Notes under the pieces: generated by a model
The model's database searches: none
What the model was told of the DNA's origin: nothing
What the model saw: the letters and a program-made list of their open reading frames with translations, nothing else
Assembly: GCF_000756715.1 (NCBI RefSeq)
Contig: NZ_CCSE01000001.1
Span: forward strand, 1,178,001 to 1,242,000
Source: Jeotgalicoccus saudimassiliensis
GTDB lineage: Bacteria > Bacillota > Bacilli > Staphylococcales > Salinicoccaceae
Reading direction: 5' to 3'
DNA: 64,000 bases
Made by a program: the position numbers and the translations under genes
Part shown: one piece after another, positions 27,893-35,340 of the stretch
Position numbering within the stretch: position 1 is the first letter of the stretch
How the letters are laid out: each line of letters begins with the position of its first letter

Positions 27893-27921
27893 AATGTATC
27901 ATCATGTTTATTAAATGTAAA
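27893..27921 (-). promoter_or_regulatory. predicted promoter of the fad operon
   Basis: On the minus strand TTTACA (27916-27921) and TACATT (27893-27898) are separated by exactly 17 bp, about 80 bp upstream of fadX. The -35 box lies inside the cre site. Confidence 0.65.
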
Positions 27922-27930
27922 CGGTTTCAT
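27915..27930. promoter_or_regulatory. CcpA catabolite-response element (cre)
   Basis: ATGTAAACGGTTTCAT matches the consensus WTGNAARCGNWWWCAW at every position. It overlaps the -35 box of the fad promoter, a placement that gives repression by CcpA when preferred sugars are present. The remaining interval 27931-28220 contains only AT-rich sequence and a 17-codon frame that I do not credit. Confidence 0.9.
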
Positions 27931-28221
27931 TTCATATTTTAATAAATAATTTTATTATATAATTTCATACTTACTATTAGGAGTTACTACTAGTAATTAA
28001 CCTATAACCACTGATACCATTGATACAGTAAGCTTCATAGGTGTTCATCGACAATTATTTATCATATGGTTTTCTATTGTTAATAATGAAATGTTTTCAC
28101 TTGACTTTCATGATGAAAAATGGCCAAATTGGTCCGTCCACGCTGATTTATATGTCATCATAAGTTGTACATAAAAATAACTCTTCCCTGCATAAAATTC
28201 ATTCTATTATTTATACAAAAC

Positions 28222-28256
28222 AAAAAAGCGGACACGTGTCGGGCACGTATCCGCTC
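28222..28256 (-). terminator. terminator of the seven-tRNA operon
   Basis: On the minus strand AGCGGATACGTG and CACGTGTCCGCT form a stem with one G-U pair, followed by six T residues. Confidence 0.85.
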
Positions 28257-28284
28257 TAATGCTTGATATATCAATGGGTTGTAA

Positions 28285-28372
28285 CGGACAGTGAGGGATT
28301 TGAACCCTCGAAACGGGGTTGCCGTTTACACGCGTTCCAGGCGTGCGCCTTCAGCCGCTCGGCCAACTGTCC
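28285..28372 (-). tRNA. tRNA-Ser(GGA)
   Basis: 88-nt class II tRNA with a long variable arm. Anticodon loop CTGGAAC, anticodon GGA. The 7-bp acceptor stem is GGACAGT/ACTGTCC with discriminator G. CCA is not encoded. Confidence 0.95.
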
Positions 28373-28412
28373 AGAATGAAAAAAAACAGAAGTGCAATTA
28401 CACTTCTGAGTA

Positions 28413-28484
28413 TGACCCGTACGGGACTCGAACCCGTGTTACCGCCGTGAAAGGGCGGTGTCTTAACCGCTTGACCAACGGGCC
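28413..28484 (-). tRNA. tRNA-Glu(TTC)
   Basis: 72 nt. Anticodon loop CTTTCAC. Acceptor GGCCCGT pairs with ACGGGTC, discriminator A. CCA not encoded. Confidence 0.95.
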
Positions 28485-28485
28485 A

Positions 28486-28560
28486 TGGCTCCACAGGTAG
28501 GACTCGAACCTACGACCGATCGGTTAACAGCCGATAGCTCTACCACTGAGCTACTGTGGA
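28486..28560 (-). tRNA. tRNA-Asn(GTT)
   Basis: Anticodon loop CTGTTAA. Acceptor TCCACAG pairs with CTGTGGA. CCA is encoded (28486-28488). It is identical to the second tRNA-Asn at 35433-35507, a recent duplication or gene conversion. Confidence 0.96.
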
Positions 28561-28569
28561 ATAATAATA

Positions 28570-28643
28570 TGGAGCGGGTAGACGGGATCGAACCGACAAC
28601 ATCAGCTTGGAAGGCTGAGGTTATACCATTTAACTATACCCGC
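28570..28643 (-). tRNA. tRNA-Gly(TCC)
   Basis: Anticodon loop CTTCCAA. Acceptor GCGGGTA/TACCCGC, encoded CCA. The T stem GTCGG/CCGTC has a T-T mismatch at its second pair. Confidence 0.94.
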
Positions 28644-28662
28644 AAAGGTAATTAAGTAAATA

Positions 28663-28735
28663 TGGTTCAGGACGGAATCGAACCGCCGACACTGTGAGCT
28701 TCAATCACATGCTCTACCAACTGAGCTACTGAACC
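28663..28735 (-). tRNA. tRNA-Phe(GAA)
   Basis: 73 nt. Anticodon loop TTGAAGC, acceptor GGTTCAG/CTGAACC, discriminator A. CCA not encoded. Confidence 0.95.
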
Positions 28736-28759
28736 TTGATATGTATTCTGTTTTTAAAA

Positions 28760-28835
28760 TGGCGGTCCCGACGGGACTCGAACCCGCGATCTCCTGCGTG
28801 ACAGGCAGGCATGTTAACCGCTACACCACGGGACC
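28760..28835 (-). tRNA. tRNA-Asp(GTC)
   Basis: Anticodon loop CTGTCAC, acceptor GGTCCCG/CGGGACC, discriminator G. CCA encoded. Confidence 0.95.
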
Positions 28836-28847
28836 AATTCTATGTAA

Positions 28848-28919
<72 letters not shown>

Positions 28920-28957
28920 TCAATAATTATTTAACATATATTTAATGTCTGTTATAT

Positions 28958-28986
28958 ATACTATAGCTTTCTGACGAATATTTCAA
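28958..28986 (-). promoter_or_regulatory. promoter of the seven-tRNA operon
   Basis: TTGAAA (28981-28986) and TAGTAT (28958-28963) on the minus strand, 17-bp spacing, about 40 bp before tRNA-fMet. Apart from this and a terminator, 28920-29102 appears empty. Confidence 0.7.
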
Positions 28987-29082
28987 GCCTTTTTAACTAT
29001 TTTCATATGACAAATTTACACTTTCTTAATTATTACATATAAACGGCTGAATTTCACCGCTGTTATAAAACCGTAGCAACAG

Positions 29083-29110
29083 AAAATAATCCCGGTACGG
29101 GATTATTTTT
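29083..29110 (-). terminator. terminator overlapping the MerR gene stop
   Basis: AATAATCCCG / CGGGATTATT stem overlapping the last codons of the MerR-family gene, flanked by A and T runs. Confidence 0.75.
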
Positions 29111-29834
29111 GGTTTCTTTCATAATATACAGTCATTGCCTGCTGCATGAATTTTGCAAGTCCTTCACCATATTTATCAATGTTTTTAGTGAATCTCCGGT
29201 CTTCCACGTACATATCCCCAAGTCCTTTAAACATTTCAGGTGTATACTCCCCCACTTCATTTAAGAATACATACCACTCATGAATACAGTTCTGTGCAGC
29301 TGCCGAGTCCGGTAATAAGTGTCTGACGTCTGCAAGTTCTTTATAGATTTCATTAAACCTGTGTTCTGCTTCTTTCTGACCCATACGTTTAATTTTATTA
29401 GTTGATTCATCAACTGCCCGGTCTTCCCATCTTTCTCTCGCTTCTTTTTCATAAGGATTTTGTGAGAAGTCCACACCTTCAAATTTTTCTTCATTTGTCA
29501 TAATAATTCCGCCTTCATTATTTTTAATCGTTTTGTCAATCAGCTGCAGAATATCATTCAGACGCGACTGTTCCTTTAAAATAATTTCCTTCTGCATCTG
29601 AAGCGCTTCTTTCGTATCGTAATCCGGACTGTCCATCATTTCTTTAATCCGGCCCAGTTTAAAATTCAGCTGTCTGAAGAAAAGTATCTGCTGCAGTTTT
29701 GAAATATCTTCATCCGAATAATTCCGATAACCGTTCCCTGGATCCGTTTTTGGTGTCAGCAGCCCGATTTCATCGTAATGATGCAGCGTTCTGATACTCA
29801 CTCCTGACAAGTCAGCCAGTTCTTTTATTTTCAT
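29103..29834 (-). CDS. MerR-family regulator with TipAS-type domain
   Basis: 243 aa. N-terminal MerR winged helix (IKELADLSGVSIRTLHHYDEIGLL, about residues 3-26, then GYRNYSDEDISKLQQILFF), a coiled-coil dimer helix near 75-105, and a C-terminal helical domain from about 115 onwards that matches the TipAS ligand-binding layout (RMGQKEAEHRFNEIYKELAD, then FLNEVGEYTPEMFKGLGDMYVEDRRFTKNID). TipA-type and Mta-type proteins sense bulky drugs and activate efflux genes, usually their own promoter as well. No pump gene is adjacent, so its target is not visible here. GAGGTGAGG precedes ATG 29834. Confidence 0.88.
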   Translation of the reverse strand: MKIKELADLSGVSIRTLHHYDEIGLLTPKTDPGNGYRNYSDEDISKLQQILFFRQLNFKLGRIKEMMDSPDYDTKEALQMQKEIILKEQSRLNDILQLIDKTIKNNEGGIIMTNEEKFEGVDFSQNPYEKEARERWEDRAVDESTNKIKRMGQKEAEHRFNEIYKELADVRHLLPDSAAAQNCIHEWYVFLNEVGEYTPEMFKGLGDMYVEDRRFTKNIDKYGEGLAKFMQQAMTVYYERNQK

Positions 29835-29977
29835 TTCCTCACCTCTTCAATCCGAGTGTAAACTATAACGTTACGTTAAGGTCAACAATTATTATGAAAT
29901 ACTTTTATTTTTATTGTCAGTACCAGTGAGAAACTATAAGATAGAGTTACTATTTAACTTTACGGGGATGATTCTTA

Positions 29978-30544
29978 ATGGCATCACAAAATAACAGAAA
30001 TAATAAATTTATCCGTCCCAGACATTTGAAGCGACTGGGCCTGCCGGGAATGATTGTTATACTGCTCCTATTTATCGGAGTGACAGTATACAATGATAAT
30101 TTCGCCGGTGAAAGCACCAGCAGCAGCGAGGAAACTGCTGCCGGGAATGAAGTTACTGTCGAACAGCATATCGACGGGGATACGACGCGTTTTAATTACA
30201 ACGGCGGTACCGAAAGCTTCAGATACTTAATTATTAATACGCCTGAAATCGGCAGAGACGGCGAACAGGATGATCCATACGCGCAGGAAGCTTTTGAACG
30301 TACCCAGGAGCTGCTGGATAATGCTGATACGATTACAGTAGAGTTCGATGAAGAAGAAACAGACCATTACGACCGCTATTTAGCCTATGTATATGCAGAT
30401 GGTGAAATGGTGAATGAAACACTTGTCAGAGAAGGTCTCGCTTCAGTGGATTATGTTCATCCTCCGAACGATAAATACGAAGATCTGCTGAGAGAAGCAG
30501 AAGACCAAGCTAAAAGTGAAGGTGTCGGCATGTGGTCAGAGTAA
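29978..30544 (+). CDS. nuc: membrane-anchored thermonuclease (SNase family)
   Basis: 188 aa. An N-terminal helix at about residues 24-41 serves as anchor or uncleaved signal, then a Ser/Glu linker, then an OB-fold nuclease domain at about 55-186. Active-site residues of staphylococcal nuclease are conserved: the Asp in HIDGDTTRF, the Arg in SFRYLIINTPEI together with its Glu, and the second Arg in HYDRYLAYVY. It hydrolyses DNA and RNA at the cell surface with Ca2+. A single gene between promoter-like sequence and a terminator. Membrane attachment resembles Nuc2 of S. aureus more than secreted Nuc. Confidence 0.9.
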   Translation: MASQNNRNNKFIRPRHLKRLGLPGMIVILLLFIGVTVYNDNFAGESTSSSEETAAGNEVTVEQHIDGDTTRFNYNGGTESFRYLIINTPEIGRDGEQDDPYAQEAFERTQELLDNADTITVEFDEEETDHYDRYLAYVYADGEMVNETLVREGLASVDYVHPPNDKYEDLLREAEDQAKSEGVGMWSE

Positions 30545-30547
30545 CAT

Positions 30548-30584
30548 AAAAACAGGGAATCCCGATTGGGATTCCCTGTTTTTA
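30548..30584. terminator. bidirectional terminator
   Basis: AAAAACAGGGAATCCC inverted repeat between the converging nuclease and HxlR-type genes. Confidence 0.9.
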
Positions 30585-30587
30585 TGT

Positions 30588-30917
30588 TTAAGCTTCAACT
30601 TTGTTGTCCGAGTCAATCCAGTCCTGCGACCATTTCTCAATATCTTTTAACACCGGCTCAAGTGAATGGCCTTTATCTGTTAAAGTGTATTTGATAACTA
30701 CAGGTGTTTCCGGGATGACATCACGCTTGATGAGGCCTTCCTGTTCCATGCTTTTCAGGCGGTCTGATAATACTTTCCCGCTGACGCCGGTCGCTGCCTG
30801 TATTTCACCGAATCTGGAATGGCCATCCAGCATCTGATAAATCAGCAGCGCCGTCCATCTTTGACTTAATATATTTACCGCTTTTTCAAAGCGTGGGCAA
30901 ATTTCATTTTGTAACAT
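30588..30917 (-). CDS. HxlR-family regulator, YodB/CatR-like
   Basis: 109 aa from ATG 30917, with AAGGAG at 8-nt spacing. HxlR winged helix with the family pattern CPRFEKAVNILSQRWTALLI near the N-terminus and SGKVLSDRLKSMEQEGLI as recognition region. The cysteine at residue 7 corresponds to the redox-sensing Cys6 of B. subtilis YodB, and no other cysteine is present, so sensing would be by alkylation or intersubunit disulfide. In B. subtilis such repressors control quinone and catechol detoxification genes. It is divergent from a catechol-dioxygenase-like gene, fitting CatR. Confidence 0.88.
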   Translation of the reverse strand: MLQNEICPRFEKAVNILSQRWTALLIYQMLDGHSRFGEIQAATGVSGKVLSDRLKSMEQEGLIKRDVIPETPVVIKYTLTDKGHSLEPVLKDIEKWSQDWIDSDNKVEA

Positions 30918-30982
30918 GGCTATCACTCCTTATTAAAATATAATACCACAAAATCACATCTATTAAAAGTAAAACTCATTAC

Positions 30983-31011
30983 TTGCCATAATATAATTTA
31001 TATTATATACT
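30983..31011 (+). promoter_or_regulatory. promoter of the VOC dioxygenase gene
   Basis: TTGCCA (30983-30988) and TATACT (31006-31011) with a 17-bp spacer, 34 bp before the start. Confidence 0.75.
30988..31006. promoter_or_regulatory. probable operator for the HxlR-type repressor
   Basis: ATAATATAATTTATATTAT is a perfect palindrome with 9-bp arms around one central base. It fills the promoter spacer exactly, so a bound repressor would block RNA polymerase. Confidence 0.7.
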
Positions 31012-31045
31012 TAGTTACATTAAGTTAGTATATAGGAGGAATATT

Positions 31046-31909
31046 ATGGCATTCCATAGTAAAAACGCAACATATGTTGAAACAGTATCACTGAATATTA
31101 AAGATTTAAATCGTTCAATCGATTTCTATACAAAAATGATCGGACTGACTGTCAAAAGACAGGATGACACCCGCGCTGAACTTACTGCAGACGGCGAGAA
31201 TGTACTGGTTATTTTAAATCAGGTCGATAAAGAGCGTACTCACCGCCGTGCTTCAGGTCTTTATCACTTTGCACTTCTGCTTCCGTCAAGAGATGATCTT
31301 GCATTAGTCACAATGCATCTGGCTGCAAACAGAGTACCTTTAGGTTCTGCAGACCATCACGTCAGCGAGGCACTTTATCTAAATGATCCGGACGACAACG
31401 GTATTGAGATTTATGTAGACAGAGATCCGGAACAATGGATTTGGAATGACGGCGAGGTACACATGGTTACTGAAGCGCTAAATGCAGAAGATCTGTTGAA
31501 AGACAGACCGGATCCGTCAGACTTTAAAGGCCTGCCGAAAGATACTATAATGGGACACATTCACCTTCACGTAAATGATCTTCAGAAAAATGGTGAGTTT
31601 TACACAGAAGGACTTGGCATGGAAATAATTCTTAATTTCGGCGGTCAGGCATTATTCATGGCAACTGAGAAATACCATCACCATATCGCTGCGAATGTAT
31701 GGAACGGCCTTGGAGCCCCGACACCTGAAAAAGGCAGCGTAGGACTGGATTACTATACTCTGATTTATCCGTCGGATGATGCGCTGAATGAAGCAGTATC
31801 AAGACTTACAGCACTTGGATACACTGTTGAAAAGCACGCGGGCTATGTACTGACAAAAGATCCGTCAGGCAGTCACATCAGAATGCAGACACAAAACATT
31901 CACAATTAA
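31046..31909 (+). CDS. catE: VOC-family extradiol dioxygenase, CatE-like
   Basis: 287-aa protein with two glyoxalase/bleomycin-type domain pairs. The first half has SLNIKDLNRSIDFYTKMIGLTV, the second GHIHLHVNDLQKNGEFYTEGLGM. The metal ligands of catechol 2,3-dioxygenases appear as His in MGHIHLHV, His in EKYHHHIAANVW, and Glu in NGIEIYVDR or the C-terminal region. It probably opens catechol rings or removes related quinones. It is next to and divergent from a YodB/CatR-like repressor, as in B. subtilis catDE, but no catD follows. TATAGGAGG precedes ATG 31046. Confidence 0.85.
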   Translation: MAFHSKNATYVETVSLNIKDLNRSIDFYTKMIGLTVKRQDDTRAELTADGENVLVILNQVDKERTHRRASGLYHFALLLPSRDDLALVTMHLAANRVPLGSADHHVSEALYLNDPDDNGIEIYVDRDPEQWIWNDGEVHMVTEALNAEDLLKDRPDPSDFKGLPKDTIMGHIHLHVNDLQKNGEFYTEGLGMEIILNFGGQALFMATEKYHHHIAANVWNGLGAPTPEKGSVGLDYYTLIYPSDDALNEAVSRLTALGYTVEKHAGYVLTKDPSGSHIRMQTQNIHN

Positions 31910-31932
31910 TTGAAATAGATTCTCAATTAGGG

Positions 31933-31961
31933 TTGACTCATTCTCATTGAGATTGTATATT
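31933..31961 (+). promoter_or_regulatory. promoter of the candidate small RNA
   Basis: TTGACT (31933-31938) and TATATT (31956-31961) with a 17-bp spacer. The surroundings contain several ATTCTCA/TGAGA half-sites. Confidence 0.75.
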
Positions 31962-31967
31962 AGTAAT

Positions 31968-31982
31968 TGAAAATGATTATCA
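31968..31982. promoter_or_regulatory. Fur box
   Basis: TGAAAATGATTATCA matches the 7-1-7 Fur consensus TGATAATNATTATCA at all but one position. It covers the expected transcription start, so iron-loaded Fur should repress. Confidence 0.75.
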
Positions 31983-32060
31983 GTTAGAAATTAATAGGCC
32001 CCCTCTTATTAATAAAAAAAATCATTTTCAGCTACTTTAATCTAATGTACGCACATTTAT

Positions 32061-32094
32061 AAAGCTATACCCAGACCCAGGGTATAGCTTTTTT
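32061..32094 (+). terminator. terminator of the small RNA
   Basis: AAGCTATACCC / GGGTATAGCTT stem with a short loop, then six T residues. Confidence 0.92.
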
Positions 32095-32143
32095 GTATAC
32101 TTGTTTACAATGAATATAACCGGCTGAAAAGTGAGTTAAACCC

Positions 32144-32254
32144 ATGACATTTAAATCAAAAATTGATCTGCCTTTTATCATTATGATGATTCTCTCAATT
32201 GCTGCGATAGCTGCAGCAGGATTCATTCGAGAAGTATCGGCTCCGGCAGTCTGA
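32144..32254 (+). pseudogene. short remnant resembling the N-terminus of a PH-like membrane protein
   Basis: A 36-codon frame, MTFKSKIDLPFIIMMILSIA and on to VSAPAV. The FKSKID-F start followed by a hydrophobic helix is how small YyaB/PH_4-type Firmicute membrane proteins begin, but the soluble domain is absent. The ribosome-binding site is weak. I read it as a decayed gene, though a small membrane peptide is possible. The rest of 32095-32293 holds nothing else recognisable. Confidence 0.35.
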
Positions 32255-32293
32255 AAATCTCCCCGGAGAATAAAATGTTATTTATCGAAGAGT

Positions 32294-32323
32294 TAAAAAA
32301 AGAGACAGCCGGGGCTGTCTCCT
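32294..32323 (-). terminator. cold-shock gene terminator
   Basis: GGAGACAGCC / GGCTGTCTC stem followed by seven T residues on the minus strand. Confidence 0.9.
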
Positions 32324-32335
32324 GAAAGTTCTATA

Positions 32336-32536
32336 TTATATCGCAGTAACGTTAGTAGCTTGTGGGCCACGTTGTCCTTCTTCGATTTCAAAGTTAACTT
32401 TTTGTCCTTCTTCTAATGATTTGTAACCATCAGCCTGGATTGCTGAGAAGTGTACGAATACGTCGTCTCCAGCTTCCTGCTCGATAAATCCAAATCCTTT
32501 TTCTGAGTTAAACCATTTTACTGTTCCTTCGTTCAT
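32336..32536 (-). CDS. cspA: cold-shock protein
   Basis: 66-aa OB-fold nucleic-acid chaperone. RNP1 (KGFGFIEQ, residues 14-21) and RNP2 (VFVHFSAI, near 27-34) are both intact. It melts RNA secondary structure after cold shock and often at normal temperature. CTAGGAGG precedes ATG 32536. The upstream stretch 32537-32700 is an AT-rich leader with a small AGTGC/GCACT hairpin just before the ribosome-binding site, which may be a temperature-responsive 5' UTR. Confidence 0.97.
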   Translation of the reverse strand: MNEGTVKWFNSEKGFGFIEQEAGDDVFVHFSAIQADGYKSLEEGQKVNFEIEEGQRGPQATNVTAI

Positions 32537-32700
32537 AGAAAAAACCTCCTAGTGCTTTTGCACTTAAATATTTGCAATTATTAATGTAAAAATTTTAAGA
32601 GTTTTTCAAACGAATGAAACAATTAAAATATTTCTTACTTAAAAACTACTCTTTATATATTACAGTGTCTTTGTGTAAAAGTCAATCTTTTATACAAATC

Positions 32701-33417
32701 TTACTCCAGTTCTTCCGGATGCACGAAGCCTCTGTGGCTTTTCAGCGTCTCTTCGATGCCTTTTACCACTGTCTGAACGTCGTCCGGATTAAATAAATCC
32801 ATCTTGTCGATGTCGATAACATATACCGGAGAAATGTTCTTGCTGTTGTACTCTGCAATGAATTCATTCTCGTACAGATTGTATAAATCCTGATAGTATT
32901 TGTATAATCCCGGATTGCCTTCAATCTGCTCGAATTCTCTGCCGCGGCGTTTAATTCTTCTCATTACTTCCTCAAATGAACCGTGAACCATCACCATCAG
33001 ATCCGGTGATTTTTTGAACAGCACCTGCTGTTTATATAAATCGTTCAGTTCCTCCATCATGTTCTCATGAAGATCCAGGTAAGTTTCGTACTCCGCTTCA
33101 TCCATCGAACCGTTTTCGTACTGAAGTCTTGCAAAGATCATTGCATCTTCATAAATTGAACGGTCAAGCACCGAGTTCGGGTGTGCCATCGCTTTTTTAA
33201 TAGCCTTAAATCTGTGGTTCAGGAAGAATACCTGAAGGTGGAAGCTGTATCTGTCCGGCTCATCATAATATTTTGCCAAAAACGGGTTGCCGTCCACTTT
33301 TTCTTCGAGTAATTCTACATCAAAGTGTTTTGCAATGACTTTACCCCACTCTGTTTTACCTGCTCCGATTGTTCCTGCTAATGTAATCAATTTACCGTCA
33401 CCTTTTCTGTGGTTCAT
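32701..33417 (-). CDS. deoxynucleoside kinase
   Basis: Phosphorylates deoxynucleosides (deoxyadenosine, deoxyguanosine or deoxycytidine) for nucleotide salvage. 238 aa from ATG 33417 (GGTGA upstream; a GTG at 33429 is possible). P-loop GTIGAGKTEWGK near residues 15-26, the DRS motif in VLDRSIYEDAMIFARLQYENG near 85-105, and the lid arginines in MRRIKRRGREFE near 152-163. Many Staphylococcaceae carry two adjacent paralogues (dGK and dCK); only one is here. Base preference cannot be read from sequence. Confidence 0.88.
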   Translation of the reverse strand: MNHRKGDGKLITLAGTIGAGKTEWGKVIAKHFDVELLEEKVDGNPFLAKYYDEPDRYSFHLQVFFLNHRFKAIKKAMAHPNSVLDRSIYEDAMIFARLQYENGSMDEAEYETYLDLHENMMEELNDLYKQQVLFKKSPDLMVMVHGSFEEVMRRIKRRGREFEQIEGNPGLYKYYQDLYNLYENEFIAEYNSKNISPVYVIDIDKMDLFNPDDVQTVVKGIEETLKSHRGFVHPEELE

Positions 33418-33708
33418 TTTTTTCACCAAATTTATATTAATTTTCTTTTACTTATTTAAGTGATATATCTCTTTATGTATCAAAATTAAGCCTTTACTAT
33501 TCTAACAGAAAAAACACATAAAACTACCATCTAATTTTGGCAATTCTCGTACCTTGTCACTTTTTGCCCTTAAGATTATAAAAGTGCCATTTATTTTCTA
33601 CTAAATAAGTAAAATTACTCTCCGATTATACATTACAGGCATTAAATTTCCAGCATGTAATACTTCATACTACACTGATATTAATCTGATGAAAGGAGCA
33701 GCAAAGAT

Positions 33709-34752
33709 ATGAAACCATACTACAGCGATGTGCTCCAGTTCAGAGGCAGTCATTATGACTTCGGTTATTTTCAGGGTAAAAAGCTCATACATTCACCGAT
33801 TTTACCGAATCGTGAAAAACAGTGGCGCCCGAGAGAAAAACGGCATTTCATTACTGATCCGGAAACATCGATGGCGATGCTAAAAAAGCTCGCTCCTCAA
33901 ATAGTTGATGAAATACGCGGACTCGCCGATGCACTGGAACTGAATATGACAGAAGCGTTTAAAAAATTCGGCGGCTATTACCTTGAGCTGACCTTGAGCG
34001 GCTGTTCTATATTTGCCGGCGATGATTTCTTTGTCAGAAATTACGACAGCCATCCACGGGGTTATGAAGGCCGTTATATATTTTATCAGCCGACAGACCG
34101 GGGCTACGCTCTGATGGGCCCGACGATGCAAATTACCGGCCGTATCGACGGCATGAATGAAAAAGGACTCGTTATCGGCTATAACTTTACCCATACGAAG
34201 AAATCAGCTGACGGTTTTATGTGCAGCATGATTGCGAGAATGGTACTTGAAACATGTGCGGACACTGACGAAGCTGTCGCCATGTTAAAAGAAATACCAC
34301 ACCGACATTCATTCAGCTATGTCGTGCAGGATAAACGGGGTATTCCATATGTAGTAGAAGCATCTCCAAGAAAAGTCATCGCAAGACAGTCAAATGTCTG
34401 TACGAACCATTTCCATCTACTGCATGAGGAAAACCGCTACAGACAGGAAGAAACGAGGATCAGGGAGCAGAATATCATTAGAAAACAGCAGCCCTCAGGC
34501 AGCGCATACGAAGCGTTTAAAATTATGAACAGCCTGGATGAAGGAATTGCATCAACTAAATATGAGGCATCCGCAGGCACATTGCACACATCGGTTTATC
34601 TGCCGAAAGAATTAAAAGCAATGTTTGTAATCGGTCTCGACAGAAAACCTGTTATTTTTGACTTTAATAAATGGCTGCAGGGAGAGAATATTAATATTAC
34701 GAAGATTAAAGGTGAACTGGACTCCGACAAACCGTTTGTTAATATGGAATAA
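33709..34752 (+). CDS. C45-family autoprocessing acyltransferase/hydrolase
   Basis: 347 aa, N-terminal-nucleophile fold related to penicillin acyl-CoA:6-APA acyltransferase. The expected self-cleavage site and nucleophile is Cys99 in TLSGCSIFAGDD, followed by FVRNYDSHP and INGMNEKGL-type (here GRIDGMNEKGLVIGYNFTH) signatures. N-terminal FRGSHYDFGYFQG is typical for the family. It probably cleaves a linear amide; the natural substrate of bacterial members is generally unknown. GAAAGGAGC precedes ATG 33709. It stands alone, with 279 bp of AT-rich upstream DNA (33430-33708) in which I see no other gene. Confidence 0.82.
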   Translation: MKPYYSDVLQFRGSHYDFGYFQGKKLIHSPILPNREKQWRPREKRHFITDPETSMAMLKKLAPQIVDEIRGLADALELNMTEAFKKFGGYYLELTLSGCSIFAGDDFFVRNYDSHPRGYEGRYIFYQPTDRGYALMGPTMQITGRIDGMNEKGLVIGYNFTHTKKSADGFMCSMIARMVLETCADTDEAVAMLKEIPHRHSFSYVVQDKRGIPYVVEASPRKVIARQSNVCTNHFHLLHEENRYRQEETRIREQNIIRKQQPSGSAYEAFKIMNSLDEGIASTKYEASAGTLHTSVYLPKELKAMFVIGLDRKPVIFDFNKWLQGENINITKIKGELDSDKPFVNME

Positions 34753-34834
34753 CTCAGACAAAATACGAGGATTCTGTGAATCTATCAGTTTAATATTTAC
34801 CGGTTTTTATCCTGCAAAAAAGTGTCTTTAAATC

Positions 34835-34870
34835 AAAAAAAATAAGCCGCCTGTGAAAGGCGGCTTTTTA
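34835..34870. terminator. bidirectional terminator
   Basis: AAGCCGCC / GGCGGCTT stem with A and T runs, between the converging C45 and 85-aa genes. Confidence 0.88.
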
Positions 34871-34892
34871 TATTTCAGTCCGAATCTGCCAA

Positions 34893-35150
34893 CTACACGA
34901 GCGGATTGATAACCTTCTCTTCCCAGACCGGCTTATTGGATTTTATAAATGAAATCAGTTCCTCTTCATCTTTAAAAATTGTCTTATCGCGATCGACGCT
35001 GTTGAAAGACGCGATAGTTAAACGGTAACCGAGAATCGGGCGTTTAGAAATAGTGTACTCATGTCGCTCGGTAGAAAAAACAATCTCATCATCCGTCGAT
35101 GATACGACAACCCAGTATCTCGAATTAATTAAATCTAAAATATTATTCAC
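34893..35150 (-). CDS. small hypothetical protein
   Basis: 85 aa, family not recognised. Start GTG 35150 has AAAGAGGGGGAACC at good spacing; the frame is open to 35174 but the upstream ATG is inside that region. The product is mixed alpha/beta (ILDLINSRYWVVVSSTDDEI, then ELISFIKSNKPVWEEK), soluble, with no cysteine. The purine-rich ribosome-binding site is complementary over 9 nt to the C-rich loop of the candidate small RNA at 31968-32094. Confidence 0.6.
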   Translation of the reverse strand: MNNILDLINSRYWVVVSSTDDEIVFSTERHEYTISKRPILGYRLTIASFNSVDRDKTIFKDEEELISFIKSNKPVWEEKVINPLV

Positions 35151-35299
35151 GTGGTTCCCCCTCTTTGGATACATTTATCATATCACCTTCCGGGAGATTA
35201 AAGTTGAGATTTCTAAAAAATTCACAATCAAAAAGATGTAGCTGAGGACTGGAATTTGGGAAAGAACTTTCAAATAGAAGAAGTTATTTAAAGAACAAT

Positions 35300-35331
35300 A
35301 AAAAAGCTCAATCCTTTTCAGGATTGAGCAA
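35300..35331 (-). terminator. terminator of the Asn-Ser tRNA pair
   Basis: GCTCAATCCT / AGGATTGAGC stem followed by six T residues on the minus strand. Confidence 0.88.
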
Positions 35332-35340
35332 ATATATTAA

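Larger units (their letters stand above)
31968..32094 (+). ncRNA. candidate Fur-regulated small RNA with C-rich loop
   Basis: About 127 nt from the predicted start to a strong terminator, with no credible frame inside. The 5' segment TGAAAATGATT (31968-31978) can pair over 11 bp with AATCATTTTCA (32020-32030). Inside this, ATTAATA (31990-31996) pairs with TATTAAT (32007-32013), exposing the loop GGCCCCCTCT. A C-rich exposed loop is how Gram-positive sRNAs such as IsrR and RsaE bind ribosome-binding sites. The layout is like IsrR of S. aureus, but I cannot claim sequence homology. A non-coding tail of catE mRNA is the main alternative. Confidence 0.6.

Noticed and set aside
28110-28163. 17-codon frame beginning MMKNGQIGPSTLIYMSS upstream of the tRNA cluster
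   Set aside because: No ribosome-binding site, no neighbours and too short to judge; probably chance or a very old remnant.
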